Below, in pieces: positions 33,380-44,910 of a stretch of DNA of 64,000 nt (the stretch's first letter is position 1; each line of letters begins with the position of its first letter). Below the pieces are notes generated by a model that saw only the letters and a program-made list of their open reading frames with translations, did no database searches and was not told the DNA's origin. The stretch is from Limonium bicolor (Eukaryota; Streptophyta; Magnoliopsida; Caryophyllales; Plumbaginaceae). A program made the position numbers and the translations under genes. The stretch spans positions 140,236,982-140,300,981 of the forward strand of contig CM041781.1 of assembly GCA_023374045.1 (NCBI GenBank), read 5' to 3'.

Positions 33380-34846
33380 AAATAATACCATTCTTGGCAA
33401 TTCGTACCCCTCACCATTTTTAAGGCGGTATGAAGCTCGTCCCGTCTTCTGGTGTATGATGTATGGTCCTTCCCATTGAGGTTCCAGCTTTTTAGGCTGC
33501 TTAACTTCTCGGAGGACTAACTCTCCTGGGGCGAAACTTCGTTCTTTTATCCTTTGGTTGAAATATCGCTCTACCTTGGATTTATCTTTTGCCATCCTTA
33601 CTGCGCCGGCCATCCTAGTTTCTTCAAGGAGGTCTAGGTGGTTCAGTACTCCTTAATTGTTGACCTCTTCGTCATATGATTCCCATCTTATGGATGGCAC
33701 CACAATTTCCGCCGGAATGACGGCTTCCAAACCATATGTCAGTCTGTAGGGCATCTCTCCCGTTGGGCCCCTTTCTGTCGTTCTGTACGACCAGAGGACC
33801 TGGGGTAACAATTCTGCCCACTTTCCTTTTTTCTCATCGAGTTTCTTCTTTATTGCCCTTACTATCTGCCCATTCACATTCTCGACCTGCCCATTTGCTT
33901 GAGGGTGTGCTATTGATGCAAATCTTAAGTCAATCTTCCATTCCTCACAGAATTCTCCGAAACTTTCGCAATTGAATTGTGTTCCATTATTAGTTATTAT
34001 TGCCTTTGGTATGCCAAACCTGCATACCACATATTTCCAGATGAATTCTTGTGACTTCCTAGCTGTGATGGAGATAGTGGGCATTGCCTCGACCCACTTT
34101 GTGAAGTAGTCGATGGCAACGTACATGAACTTGAACCTCCCTGGTGAAGCTTCCGGGAATGGCCCCACAATGTCCAACCCCCACATAGCAAAGGGAATTG
34201 GGCAGAGAATAGATTTTCGCTCCGCCGGAGGAGTGTGTATCTTGTTTCCATGCTCCTGACACTTGTGACATTTTCGTATATACTCTTTGCAATGTTCCAT
34301 CATTTTCGGCCAAAAGTATCCGAGTCTCAAGATTTTGTGAGTTGTGGTTCTTTCTCCCTGGTGATTTCCACAGAGCCCATCATGTATCTCTCTTATTAAT
34401 TCTGCTCCTTCAGTTATGGTAACACACTTCAGTGCTGGTCTTGCGAAAGATCGCTTATACAGCTGGTTATCCTCAATGAAAAATGATGCGGCCCGCCTTT
34501 TTATTATCCTGGCTTCCTTTTCTTCTTCCGGCAACTTTCCTTGCCGTATGTAATCTATGATTGGAGTCATCCAGGATTCTTCTTTATCACTTGACTCTAC
34601 TGCCAACACCTGAGTTCCATCTATGCTTGGTGAAGTTCTGATTTCTAGCCATATCTCATTGGATACCCTTTCGGCCATACCTGCCAATTTTGCTAAGGCG
34701 TCAGCTTCGACATTCTCCTCGCGAGGAAGGTGTTTTAGTTCGCATCTTTGGAAATTTGCTTTTAGCTCCTGGACCTTGAGCAAGTATCTCCATAGTTTTT
34801 CCTCTTTGACTTTATAGATGTTGTCGTTTTGTCTTGCCACCAACAT
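33380..34846 (-). pseudogene. Tat-type integrase (with end of the second RNase H)
   Basis: Minus-strand frame 33653-34846 starts in the RNase H end (PREENVEADALAKLA). It continues through the zinc-binding H-x-H...C-x2-C region (IHDGLCGNHQGE, CHKCQEHG) to the DDE core: Asp in MWGLDIVGPFP, the second catalytic position in IITNNGTQF, and Glu in ANGQVENVN. The second position is Asn where the family has Asp, which would abolish catalysis. After stops around 33614-33652 the C-terminal GPY/F-like part (WEGPYIIHQKTGRASYRL, 33380-33613) continues. It then merges with the repeat array. Confidence 0.85.
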
Positions 34847-34849
34847 AGA

Positions 34850-35600
34850 GTCCGAATATATTTCTAACTCTGTTAAAAATAGGTTATACTTTCATAAGTT
34901 TTATTTCAGACAGGATTTTATAAGAATGAAAGAATAGAGAAGGTATCTTTCTATGGAACCTGTCGCCCCGAGGGCTGTAGCTACTTCCAAACCCTGGATA
35001 AGGGCTTCGTATTCGGCTTCATTATTGGTAACATCAAAGTCCAGCCGGAAGGCATAATTCAAGCTTTGCCCATTCGGCGCTTGTACTACTATTCCAGCTC
35101 CTGCCCCACTTTTGCATCGAGCTCCGTCGACCAAGATGACATATGGACTCTGAGTCCGCTTCTCTTCTTTTGCAAAGTTTGTTTCTGTTATGAAGTCTGC
35201 CAAGGCTTGGGCCTTAATCGCTGTTCTGGGCAAGAAGTGAATCTCATATTGTGTCAGCTCCACCGTCCAGCTTACCATCCGGCCGGAGGCATTCAGATTG
35301 TTCGCAATTTGTTTGAGCGGCCAATTGGTCCTGACAAATATTCGATGCGACTGAAAATAGGGTCGTAATTTTCTTGACGCCACCACCAGTGCAAATAAGA
35401 TTTTCTCTATGTTAGTATACCGTCCTTCTGTTGGGCTCAAGATTTTGCCCATATAGTAGACTGGTATCTCCCTTTTCTCTTCCATGATCAAGACAGCTGC
35501 AACTGCCCAATCTGTTGCGGACAAGTAAAGATAGAGATCCTGTCCTGGGGCAGGTACACCAATTTAGGCAGATCCCGAAGCATTTCCTTGATCTTTTCAA
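34850..35600 (-). pseudogene. RNase H and second, archaeal-type RNase H
   Basis: Frame 34901-35524 begins within the conventional RNase H (DWAVAAVLIMEE, IPVYYMGKIL, YTNIEKILFALVVASRKLRPYFQ). After a linker it carries a second RNase H-like fold with VILVDGARCKSGAGAGIVV (catalytic Asp) and NNEAEYEALIQGL (catalytic Glu). This tandem arrangement defines Tat elements. A frameshift near 35530 separates it from RT and another near 34880 from the integrase frame. Confidence 0.85.
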
Positions 35601-35604
35601 ATGT

Positions 35605-36377
35605 CTAACACTTTTGTCCCCACTGGAATTTGCTGTTCTTCCTTAGAATATTGAAGAATGGGATTGACTTTTCCTGAAGTTTAGAACAAAACCTACTTAA
35701 AGTTGTGAGTCTTCCGTTCAGGGCTTGGACATCTTTGATATTTCTTGGAGGAGAAAGGTTAAGGATTGCCTGACTTTTTTCTGGATCGACTTCGATACCT
35801 CGTTGTCCAACAATGAAACCAAGAAACCTCCCTTTGGTTACACCAAACACACACTTCTCCAGGTTCAGTTTGATTTGGTATTTGTCCAGAGTGTCGAATG
35901 TTTCTTCTAAATCCTTCATGTGTTGCTCTTTTGATGGACTTTTTACGACTATATCATCAACGTAAGCTTCCACATTCCGGGCAATTTGTTGACAAAATAC
36001 CTTGTCAATCATTCGCTGAAAGGTGGCCCCTGCATTCTTCAGGCCGAAGGGCATTACTTTGTAACAGAATGTTCCGGATGTAATAAAGGATGTCTTTTCC
36101 GAATCATCTTCTTCATTTTTATTTGGTTATAGCCGGAGAAAGCATCTAGAAAACTTAACACAGAACTCTAGGCAGTTGAAACCACCAATCTATCTATTGA
36201 TGGTAGGGGATAGAAATCTTTAGGACATGGCTTATTTAAATCTGTGAAATCCACACACATTCTCCACTTTCCGTTGGCTTTTTTCACCATGTCGACATTA
36301 CCCAGCCATCGTGGGTATGCATCTTCCCTGATGAATCCGGCCTTGAGGAGTTTTTGGACCTCGGTTCGTGCGGCCAA
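35605..36377 (-). pseudogene. Tat-type reverse transcriptase, frameshifted
   Basis: First part (36168-36377): KLLKAGFIRE, WRMCVDFTDLNKPCPKDFYPLP. A stop and frameshift fall in the segment 36055-36167, which would hold the first catalytic Asp. Second part (35605-36054): MPFGLKNAGATFQRM, the active site AYVDDIVVKS, and FLGFIVGQRGIEV. Ordinary for the clade apart from the breaks. Confidence 0.85.
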
Positions 36378-36431
36378 ATTCTTCTTCCCCTATTACCCTT
36401 TTTCTTTGCCTGACCGCCGGATGTTTAGGGT

Positions 36432-37265
36432 CTACCCTGAGCTCATGCGGATAACGCTTGGGTCTATACCAGGCATCTCGTCCGTGCTCCAAGCGAATGT
36501 TGCCCTTCTTTTTTCCAGGAACCTCATTAAGTGAGTCTGTTCTCCACTGTCAAACACAGTTCCTATTTTAAAAAATTTAGAAGGGTCAGATTTTAAATGT
36601 ACCTCTCTGGGGGAGTCTTGAGTTGTTTGATGTTCTTCTTTTTCTTGCCTTGGCTCCGGGGAAGAAGGTAATTTTCCCTTAAACTCTTTTTGTGACCCCA
36701 CAGTTTTGACTACCTCCTCGCTAGGAAGACTGTCCATGATGCGAACTTCACACATCCGGGCCATCTTTTGACTTCCCCTTATCGTAACCACCTTTCCGCT
36801 TGTGGTTAAATACTTTAATTTCAAGTGATGAGTACTATGTATGGCTTTGAAAGCATTGATTCCTGGCCTTCCCAGATACATGTTATATCCGGACAGACCT
36901 GGTACAATAAAAGCTGTGAGTTTATCCGTTCGCCTTTCATCGTTTTGACCGAGGGTCATGGTGAAATCAATACTACCGGTAGATGTGGTAGAAACTCCCC
37001 CTATAAATCCTTCTAGAACGGCCGAATATGGCTTAATCTGGTTCTCAGGCACCTCTAACTTTTTAACCGCTTCAGCTGAGATAACGTTTGCTCCGGCTCC
37101 ACTATCAATCAGGATCCCTTCCATCATTCGATCATTTACCTGTGCACGAATGACAAGTGGATCGTTGTGTGGATACAGCACTCCATCTTCATCTTCGTCG
37201 GAGAAGAAAATCGGAGGAAAGCCCCCCTTTTTGGCAATCTTCCTTTCCGGGAGTTCCTGATGCAC
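36432..37265 (-). pseudogene. Tat-type aspartic protease
   Basis: 277 open codons. The protease core has ILIDSGAGANVISAE (active-site Asp) and YNMYLGRPGINAF. It then continues as the long linker before RT (GEQTHLMRFLEKRRATFAWS, DMPGIDPSVIRM). The stop near 36432 is a frameshift just before the RT start. The missing Gag-protease link at 37266-37559 includes T-rich, non-coding sequence. Confidence 0.8.
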
Positions 37266-37559
37266 TTGGTGAATGTGCCTTTTCCTTTCATTAGGGGTTA
37301 GTGGTCCTACCGCCGAAAACAGCCCTGTGAGTTTTCTTAGAGAAAGTTTTGTTAGCCTTCTTTCTTTCTTTTTTTTAGAGAGGGGGTTTTGTTGTAAACA
37401 AAATGCGAAAAAATGAAAGTTCTACTCTTCTTATTTCATGACACGATTTTTGACAATTTATTCCTATATGGTTGATTTTTTGGTAAAACGACCTATGACC
37501 AGCCTTACTTCCTAAGAGGCCCTTTTGTCCGAATGGAAAGAGAAGAAACTTTACTTTCC

Positions 37560-38948
37560 TTACAGACCTGTTATTATACCCACCGATTTGCCAGGGTTAA
37601 GCGTGGGATGGATTTCCTCCTCCTGCCGTCCCCGTGACACATTCTGGGTGCTGCCCTGCTGACCGCCATACTGCCTTTGTGCTCCGGCTTGTTGCTTTCC
37701 CTTCTTCTTATTCTCTTCAACGACTCGGAGCTCTTTGGCCAGAGTGGCATAGTTTACGGTTCGATGGCTGCGGTTTCCATGGTATTCATAGAATGCAACT
37801 GGAATTTCTCCCTGTGGCGGCTTTCTTGGCTGAGGGAGGTATCCATCCCTTACTGCGGCAGCGTACTTTCCTGGGTCGATGTAGACAACAGTCCTTGCTC
37901 CCTGATGCTGCGGCCCCTGAGAGGAGGATCCGGCAGTTGATTTGTAATAATATGGCTTGTATCTTGATCCTCCTCTTCCGGCACTTCCACCTTGCCCTTC
38001 CTTTTTTTCCGATGCTGTTGTATTTTTGAAGCTATCTGCTAGCTCCTTAGCCTTGTTCTCTGCTATCTCAGACTTCAAAAAATCATGGATCATTTCGGCT
38101 AATTCCCCATGAGTTTTTGGCGCTTTTGTCGCAATCTTTCCAACAAGTCGAGGTTGAGCCAAGCCATTTCCAAAGGCCTTAATCAAGATTTTTTCGTCGA
38201 TGTCATCTATTTCTGCAACCTTCTTATGGAAGCGCTCACTATACTCCTTCATAGTTTCTCCCTTTCGTTGCTTGACGTCCATCAGCTCTATTGTCTCCTT
38301 CTTCACCCTCTTGCTTGCGGCGAAATATTGTTGAAATTCCTCAGTCAGCTGTTTGAAGCTGGTGATGGACGGCGGCGGCCTCGTGGAGATCCACCCCAGT
38401 GCTCTCTTCGAAAGCATTCCCGGAAATAAGTTGCAGCGAGCGAGGGAACTAATCCCTTGAGTATTCATGGCAAACATGAATTTCTTAATATGTTGGGCGG
38501 GGTCTCCTGTCCCATCGTATTTTTCAATCGCCGGAGCAACGAAATGCGGCGGGAGTCTTGCTTTCCTTATCTTTTTTAAGAAGGGGTACAAGCTCATGTC
38601 TATTTGGTCGTCCTCCTCCATTTCTTCTTCGCTGATGACTGAATTGTGCTTCCGATCTTTACTTTCTTCGCCGTTACTGCCTCTGGAATCCTTATTTCTC
38701 AACTGTTCTATAGCTTCAGTCATTTCAACCCACTTCTTTTGATACTCCTCATCTCTTTGCATTAATTCCTGCTGTAGAGTCTCGTTTCCCTCTACAATCT
38801 TCTCGTCAATTGATCTGACTAATCCCTTCAGCATGTCCTCGAGATCTTTCTTGGAGATGGCTTCTGGCATCTTCGAACTCAATTCTTCTTCAACGCGATC
38901 AATACTCTTCGTGGTGCTCTTCGGTGTCTTCTTGGATCTCGGAGCCAT
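37560..38948 (-). CDS. Tat-type Gag, intact 462-codon frame
   Basis: Complete frame from ATG (38946-38948) to a stop near 37560. A basic, lysine-rich N-terminus and a coiled stretch (residues about 25-95) lead into the capsid domain (about 150-290; CNLFPGMLSKRALGWISTRP, FQQYFAASKRVKKETIELMD, MKEYSERFHKKVAEID). Then come a G/S-rich linker and a degenerate zinc-knuckle-like end (EYHGNRSHRTVNYATL), in which the usual second cysteine pair is partly replaced. This is the only full-length structural ORF in the window. Gag forms the virus-like particle. Confidence 0.85.
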   Translation of the reverse strand: MAPRSKKTPKSTTKSIDRVEEELSSKMPEAISKKDLEDMLKGLVRSIDEKIVEGNETLQQELMQRDEEYQKKWVEMTEAIEQLRNKDSRGSNGEESKDRKHNSVISEEEMEEDDQIDMSLYPFLKKIRKARLPPHFVAPAIEKYDGTGDPAQHIKKFMFAMNTQGISSLARCNLFPGMLSKRALGWISTRPPPSITSFKQLTEEFQQYFAASKRVKKETIELMDVKQRKGETMKEYSERFHKKVAEIDDIDEKILIKAFGNGLAQPRLVGKIATKAPKTHGELAEMIHDFLKSEIAENKAKELADSFKNTTASEKKEGQGGSAGRGGSRYKPYYYKSTAGSSSQGPQHQGARTVVYIDPGKYAAAVRDGYLPQPRKPPQGEIPVAFYEYHGNRSHRTVNYATLAKELRVVEENKKKGKQQAGAQRQYGGQQGSTQNVSRGRQEEEIHPTLNPGKSVGIITGL

Positions 38949-39064
38949 TTCTCGTATTCAGATCCTGCAAAAGAAGTCATTAGTCATTTCAGGATTTCCA
39001 TTACGAATTGTTACGGATCACTTCCCTGTTTCTGTGTGGTCTCGTGGTTGCTTCTTGCTGTTCG

Positions 39065-39083
39065 TTTCCCACAGACGGCGCCA
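39065..39083 (-). promoter_or_regulatory. primer-binding site of the Tat-type element
   Basis: TGGCGCCGTCTGTGGGAAA on the minus strand, two bases inside the 5' LTR. TGGCGCC is the start of primer sites used by Tat and Athila elements. I cannot name the tRNA with certainty. Confidence 0.7.
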
Positions 39084-39085
39084 AA

Positions 39086-39508
39086 TGAAATAGAGAATTC
39101 TATCCTAATTTACTCGGATTCAACTTACAACCCCACGTGTTACCTGGTTCCAACTACAAATCTCGTAAAAGGAAGTACAGAGAGAGTTTTCTGCTGTGAT
39201 CGACCTTGAGTTCAGTAATCCAACAGAACGTGTCTTATTTCATGAGGGTACACCTCTATTTATAGAGTTTTTGGACCTGGTCTTACGCTGCCAGCTTGTA
39301 TTTCATATGTATAGGTACAATTTTACCCATCTTAGCAGCTGTGGCCAGTCACAGGCGACTGGCCACATTATATTTTATCCCGCCTAAGTCCTATTTTCAT
39401 CCGGCTATAGAAGGTCGGATGCTCTATGTATCCCTATTTTCATCTAGCTATAGAAGGCCGGATGCCGCGTGTGTCTTGCTCGGCTTGGTATCATTTCTCC
39501 CCTTCTCA
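39086..39508 (-). repeat. 5' LTR of the Tat-type element
   Basis: 423 bp, TG...CA on either strand. Nearly identical to 27855-28335 apart from the 58-bp tandem duplication there and scattered substitutions. One G-box CACGTG at 39134-39139. Followed by the target duplication GACTC. Confidence 0.9.
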
Positions 39509-39513
39509 GACTC

Positions 39514-39700
39514 CATCAATTTTAAACTTTGAGGGGTTACCTACGGAGCCAACTCCCACGATTTCACCTTGGTTGTTGTTTCCAAAAGTAACATTACCTC
39601 CTTGGTAGGATGAAAGCGAATCGAATTGATTTGGATCTCCAGTCATGTGACGAGAACATCCACTGTCCAAGTACCAGCTGTCTCCATTCGCCTTCACCTA
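39514..39700 (-). pseudogene. copia protease, 3' side cut by the Tat-type insertion
   Basis: WYLDSGCSRHMTGD carries the aspartic protease active site DSG; GGNVTFGNNNQGEIVGVG follows. The frame ends at the insertion point (TSD GACTC, 39509-39513) and its continuation is found at 27849 and below, so the element was split by a single insertion event. Confidence 0.85.
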
Positions 39701-40725
39701 CAAAATAACAGATCATTTGTTAGATTTGGGAACCCAGATGTACTTGGGTTCCCTTTTTGAGCCAGATCTTTTCAATTCTTCTCGTGCTCCAAGTATCAAC
39801 TTAACACGTTTGCCGTTAAACGAAAGATCTTTATTCAATTTATCACATGCACTGTCTTTATGTCCAAGACTCCTGCAGTAGCCACAAATTTTGGTTGGAG
39901 GAAGATTGACGTATTTCTGTTGTCCTTTCCACCAGGAGTCAAACTTCTCCTTTTCTTGATATCATTTGGCTTTGTTGTCGGACTTGGACATATTCTTTGG
40001 GATATCGAACTTACCCTTGTGCCACTTGGGCTTGGATTGAGTGAATCGAACTCCGGATTGTAGAGTCACAATCTCTTGAGAGAGTTGTTCTACTTTGGAG
40101 CGAAGATCATCTCGATCTTGGCTAATTTCTTTGATCTTGGAGTTGGCCCACTCAGGTAGTTTGGAGGAGGTGACTTGTTTGATAAATTTGATTGGCTTGA
40201 GAGAGAGAACGCATGCTCCTTTTCTTTTAGTTTTTGAGTGAGGTTTTTGATAGTGGTGTTCAGGGATATGTTTTTGGATTTAGAAGCATTTAGATCATTT
40301 TGAAGAGAACAACACTTATCAGTAAAGATGGTGAGGTCTTGTTTGAGAGAGTCGATCAGGGTGAGAGACTCTTTCTGGTCACGCTGGCTAGATTGAGTTC
40401 GCTCTAAGGTGTCACCAAGTTCCTTTTGAAGGGAATCAACATGACGCCTTGATTCTTGTAGATCTAACCTGAGAGAGCAAGAGATGGTTTTGTGTTCCTC
40501 AGCTTCATCTCTTAGGGCATACATAAGACCTTTTGAGATTTTGAGTTCCTTAGATAGCTCGGTTATTTTGCTGGTGAGATTTGCTTTGAAAGAGTTATTC
40601 TCGGAGATAATTTTAGCAATTAAAGTCATAAATCCCATAGGAGTAATACGGTAAAGATCTGTTTCAAGGTGAGAACGAGTTACCTCATTGTCGGGGATCA
40701 TGAACTCCGTCGTATCGTGTGCCAT
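39701..40725 (-). pseudogene. copia gag (C-terminal coiled coil and zinc knuckle)
   Basis: From the start codon at 40723-40725, 211 codons are open (40090-40725). They form a long, heptad-rich helical stretch (for example ELSKELKISKGLMYALRDEAEEH in two parts) typical of SIRE-type Gag. After a stop, a zinc knuckle C-x2-C-x4-H-x4-C (CGYCRSLGHKDSAC, near 39845-39890) and the REPKYIWVPK motif lead into protease. The capsid part usual for copia Gag is not visible, and the ATG lies only 10 bp from the adjacent LTR at 40735. This may therefore be an internal, not the original, start. Confidence 0.65.
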
Positions 40726-42712
40726 GAGACATACTTTAATACCCCGGATCTAAAAATGGTGATTAAATTATTCTAATACGATTATTAAAGGCCTAGTAGT
40801 GCCTAGAGAGAATTGGTAAAGAGAATAAAACCAAAAGAAAAGAGAAAATGCGTAAAACGCGAAAAACGCTAAAACACGCATTAAATGAGTATAAGAGATA
40901 TATGATTTCGTTAGGGTCCGAGATGGATCCCTAAGGATTAGTTAGGTCTAATTAGTATACGGGAGTGATTCCTGAAGATAACGGATCCAAATAATGGCTT
41001 AAAACGCTAACGGAGTTTTAAAGCACGTTTTTCGAGAAAACCTGAAAACGTGAATTTAAGTGGTCAAACGACCCGTAAAAATTAGGTTGACTATAAAACT
41101 ATAATTAAGCATTAATGGAAGCTTAATAACCAATAAAATAAAGAACGAGAAAAATCTGAAAAATGGGCTGGTTGTGAATAGTGTCAAACCGGGTAAAATA
41201 ACAGCGTTTTCTGTAAGACGAAAAACGCTCCCACTTGTAAATATATGGGCCGGTTTTAATTAGTGTGTACACACACATTAATAAGCTTGGTAGATAATTA
41301 GTAATAAGATGACAAGTAAATATGTAAGCAAAAAGTGAAATAGTAAAAAGTAGTTTATGTTCTCTCTCTCACCTTTCTTTTCCTTATTTCACGTTTTTGC
41401 CCAGCTCTCTGTTATCTATTCTTTCTCCTCTGTAAGCTAGCCAATTCCAAAGTAGCACACAACCTCTATCTCTCCTTCCATTAACTTGCTCATTTCTCCA
41501 CCAAATCACACAAAATTATACCGCTAGATTCCTCTCGGTGAGAGCTTCGTTTTCCACCCAACAGATTCTTGATTCTTCCATCTTCACTTCCATGGATGTT
41601 GGGCCTTTGAAGTTTGAAGGGCCGATTTAACTCTCCTTCACCTCCTTATGCCTTAAGGTAATATTAAGCAAGATCTGCTCATTCCTAGCTAGTTTTTGCA
41701 AGTTTGGAAAATTTTCCCCACGTTGAAAATTTTCTCCGTTTCAGCCAGTTCTCCATGCGCTTGTGGATTGTGGAAACTCCTCCATTGATTGCCAAGCTAT
41801 CCATTTGGTTAATCTAGGTAATATCTAAGTTAAGCTTTGAAAACTAGCTCCTTAAAAATATTAGGTTGTGTGGGAAAAATTGATTGAGTTGTTGTTATGT
41901 GTGTGATTGGATATGGTTGTAGCTAGCAATCCATAATCCTCTGTGTGGTGTAGAAACAAGAGAAAAGGGAGCAAGAGAAGAGGAAGAAGAGAAAGAAAAC
42001 CGAAAACAAACAGGTAATAAGCTCACCTTGAGTTGGTTTCATTTGGCTTGCAAACAGATGTTAGTGTTGAATAATAACCATGAATTGGTGTAGTCATGAT
42101 ACTACAATATAGTTGTTGAACGGGAGCTTTAATGTTGTTTGGGTCTGTGAAATAAACCTAGAAACTAAGCTAGTAAATATGTTACAATGTGGAAATCATT
42201 GTATTGTTATAGTAAGTGTTATAGTTGTTGATGTCCAAACCAAACAGGGGTGAAGAACTGATTGTGAACATACTTAGTGTGGTGAAATGCCTGGAAAGTA
42301 GACAAGTGCTGTCAAAATTAGTCTAGGTATGTATAGACTTGAGTGTTTAATGAGAAGAGAAGAACAAGGTGTGTTTTGGATTTATCATGAGTATCTAATT
42401 GCCCTGGAAACAAGAGTTGAGAAGGTTGTATGGTGGAGTAGAATCTAGGATGAGCATAATGCTAGAGGCATAATGGTAAGCTCTAGCAGAAACAAATCTG
42501 TAGCACAGTGTGCAAAATGCAACAGAGGGAATGGAAGTTTGAGAATTTGAGCAAGAATTTGAGTAGGATTTAAACCTATGTCTAGAAGTGGTTAGAGCAT
42601 GTTTTAAGATGATTAAAACAAGTGGAAAACATGTGGAATGGGTTAGGGAATGATTAGAGGTGATTTAGGGGTTGAAAACTGCAAAAACAGACAATTTAAA
42701 CACCTACAGACA

Positions 42713-42886
42713 TGGTCCGGGTTTGTAAACAGTACACAAACCCGGACCACATCAAAAAACACCAGAAAGCCATCCGGGGGGTCCAGGTTTGTAAACCAGG
42801 ACACAAACCAGGACGACATTTAAACTGTCCAGAACTTTAAACCGTGTCTGGTCCGGGTTTGTAAACCAGACACAACCCTGGACCAG
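42713..42886. repeat. array of three GGTCCGGG hairpins, period about 68 bp
   Basis: Inverted repeats at 42713-42749, 42779-42815 and 42849-42886 with arms of type TGGTCCGGGTTTGT and ACAAACCCGGACCA. Homologous in place to the arrays in the inverted LTRs. Confidence 0.7.
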
Positions 42887-44102
42887 TGTAAAAATGTACC
42901 CAGAATGTGTTTTAAGGTGTCCTAATGATGGGGAAGTGAGTGGTAATGGTTTTAGATGATGTTTAGGCCTTGTTTGGTGACTAGTAAAGGTCCTAAGAAG
43001 TTAAACAAGTGCTAGGAGTGATGAGGAAGATGTGAGTTAAAGAGCACATGATAAAACAAAGTATACCAGGATGAAGGGTAAGTACGGGAGTAGCATTTAA
43101 TTATGTACCGTATGAGCTTAGTATTAATAATAATGTTGGAACGTTATCAGAGGATCGTGTGTGAGCCGATCATGGTGAGATGACACGGTAAAAGTAAAAC
43201 CCCGGTGAAAGGTATGATTTTCTCATACTCCGCGTGCTAACCGAGTTACGCTGATTTGTGTGTTTGTGTGCCGGCTTAAGCAAGACTAAGTATGAAAATA
43301 ATCCCTTGTTTGATTATGTTATGTCTAGTTTTATTTGAATGAGCTAACATACTTTATGCCGGTGTGGTATAACTAGTGTAAAGACCGACACAGAGTGAGT
43401 AACGTTGGCTAGAGACCCATAGATCGGGTCGATGCTTATGATAACGCAACGTGCAAACACACAAACTATCCGTTAAAGTATAATCATAACGCAAACATAT
43501 GAACTCCCTATGTGAGGAGATGTGCGGGTTGAGTAATTACCCAATAACGGTTAGTAAACCATACTGACACAATCCACGAAACAATGAGAGTGGAAAGATA
43601 AGTGAACCTCCTTCAAGAGGATTAAAGATAGTTCGAGAGTGAACTAGTAAGAAGGTAAAAGAGACCTAAGGGATTAGTAACTCCCTTGAGTCATGGTCAA
43701 CCTCCTATATGAGGATTTACCCGATATAAGAAAAAACCGAAAGTATGAGTAGTGAAATGCATGGTAACTCGTAAAACCTAAGATTAACCGAACTTAAGTA
43801 ATGTTCCCAACGTCATTAGAAACATCGAGAGTGATGCTTCTAGACTAATATATAATATTATTATAACTCCGAGAGAGGAGTGTATGGGAATGTGAGTAGT
43901 CCGAGAGTTGTCGGACCTAAGTAAAAGAGATAGGAACTAAGAGAGAGTTCCGTGAGCTAGTTGAACCTTCCCACCATGCTAGACCCAGAGTAGGGTCGAA
44001 ACCGGGGAAGTAAGACTATGCTTGAGAGCCATGAGTTTTGGCCTAAGTATGTATTAAGAGTAACAAGCGTGTTGTAGGAGACCTGTAGTGTCTCGAGAAT
44101 CT

Positions 44103-44280
44103 ACGAGAGCTTGAGTATAATTAACCCAAGAGTGTGGGTCAGATAATGAGTATAAATAACCCAAGAGTGTGGGTGGATAGTATAAGTAACCCGAGAGAAT
44201 GGGTGAGTATAGAACGAGTAGCCCAAGAAAATGGGTGTGGATATGATAAGTAACCCGAGAGAGCGGGTGAGTTGTTGAAT
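44103..44280 (+). repeat. minisatellite of about 35-bp units
   Basis: About five imperfect copies of a unit built around AACCCRAGAGNRTGGGTG followed by an AT/AG-rich spacer. Each copy contains the inverted pair ACCC and GGGT. Confidence 0.7.
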
Positions 44281-44839
44281 GAGTAGCCACGGCATAGTGA
44301 TATAACCCTCATGGCCTAAGAGTAAATGATACGACTACAACCTTGTTATGTTAGTTAGGGATGTATCCCATGGTTGATTGTTGAATCCTTGTGTATGTAC
44401 ATATAATTATTACTATATGCGTGTTGGTTGAATTAAAATGAACTCCATGCTCTCGACAAAGTAGTTGGCGTACCCCGGTTAGCGCTCGGGGTATGCGAAT
44501 TTCATATGCAGCGTTAAGCTGAGCCCCTATGAAATACCCCTAAATACTTAAACGCTATTTTAATATATAAATAGCTATATTGAAGTATAAATAATCAAGC
44601 AAGTAATAACCTGCGAACAAACGAACAGTTATTATTACCGTACTTATATACATACGGACATATATGTAAATGTACATAACGTTACAAGATTATAACGTTG
44701 TACATATAATCAAAACGCGACAAATAAAAATAGTCGTGTATACATACAACTAGTAACGCTACATCTTAATATAGTCACTTATATATACAATAAATAGACT
44801 TAATGGGGCTGAAACCAAAAAGAGAAGAAAAGAGCAACT

Positions 44840-44910
44840 ATGCTCTAACCGGGATTCGAACCCGAGACCTGTACATATCCTGAAACCTTAACCGCTTGAG
44901 CTATGCTCGA
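44840..44910 (-). repeat. tRNA-derived pol III-box segment in the long LTR (copy at 56650-56720)
   Basis: On the minus strand, TAGCTCAAGCGGTTAAGG (44886-44903) matches an A box and GGTTCGAATCC (44852-44862) is a perfect B box, with tRNA-like spacing. The flanks, GAGCATA and a later GAGCAT, do not pair as an acceptor stem. It is antisense to the element and repeated exactly in the other LTR. Confidence 0.55.

Larger units (their letters stand above)
27855..39508 (-). mobile_element. complete Tat-type Ty3 retrotransposon with antisense ORF
   Basis: 11.65 kb, flanked by GACTC target duplications (27850-27854 and 39509-39513) and bounded by 481- and 423-bp LTRs. Minus-strand order is PBS, gag, protease, RT, RNase H, a second (archaeal-type) RNase H, integrase, a tandem-repeat array, then an antisense (plus-strand) spliced ORF before the 3' LTR. 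The second RNase H and the antisense ORF are hallmarks of the Tat clade (Retand/Grande-like). Several frameshifts and an altered integrase catalytic residue show that it is inactive. Confidence 0.9.
21634..40734 (-). mobile_element. SIRE/Maximus-like Ty1-copia element, split by a Tat-type element
   Basis: Minus-strand order gag, protease, integrase, RT, RNase H is the copia order, followed by an additional ORF in env position before the 3' LTR, as in SIRE/Maximus elements. A complete second retrotransposon (27855-39508) sits between protease and integrase. Only one LTR (21634-22445) is in the window: just upstream of the gag start, at 40735, begins another Ty3 LTR that either interrupted the copia leader or truncated it. 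Coding parts contain multiple frameshifts. Confidence 0.8.
40735..44529 (+). repeat. long Ty3 LTR (copy d), part left of the nested element
   Basis: Begins with a mutated form of the LTR start (TTTAATACCCCGG) and follows the block order of the inverted LTR copies a and c. It has a GGTCCGGG hairpin array at 42713-42886, a block at 43200-43330, a minisatellite at 44103-44280, and the conserved CATGCTCTCGACAAA near 44450. It is interrupted at 44529 by the 18.4 kb element and resumes at 62934. No coding ORF. Confidence 0.75.

Noticed and set aside
32317..33417. 366-codon minus-strand ORF and similar plus-strand ORFs over the repeat array
   Set aside because: They are translations of a 42/48-bp minisatellite open in several frames; no gene signals.
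44840..44910. tRNA gene
   Set aside because: A and B boxes are good, but the acceptor arms do not pair and no cloverleaf forms.
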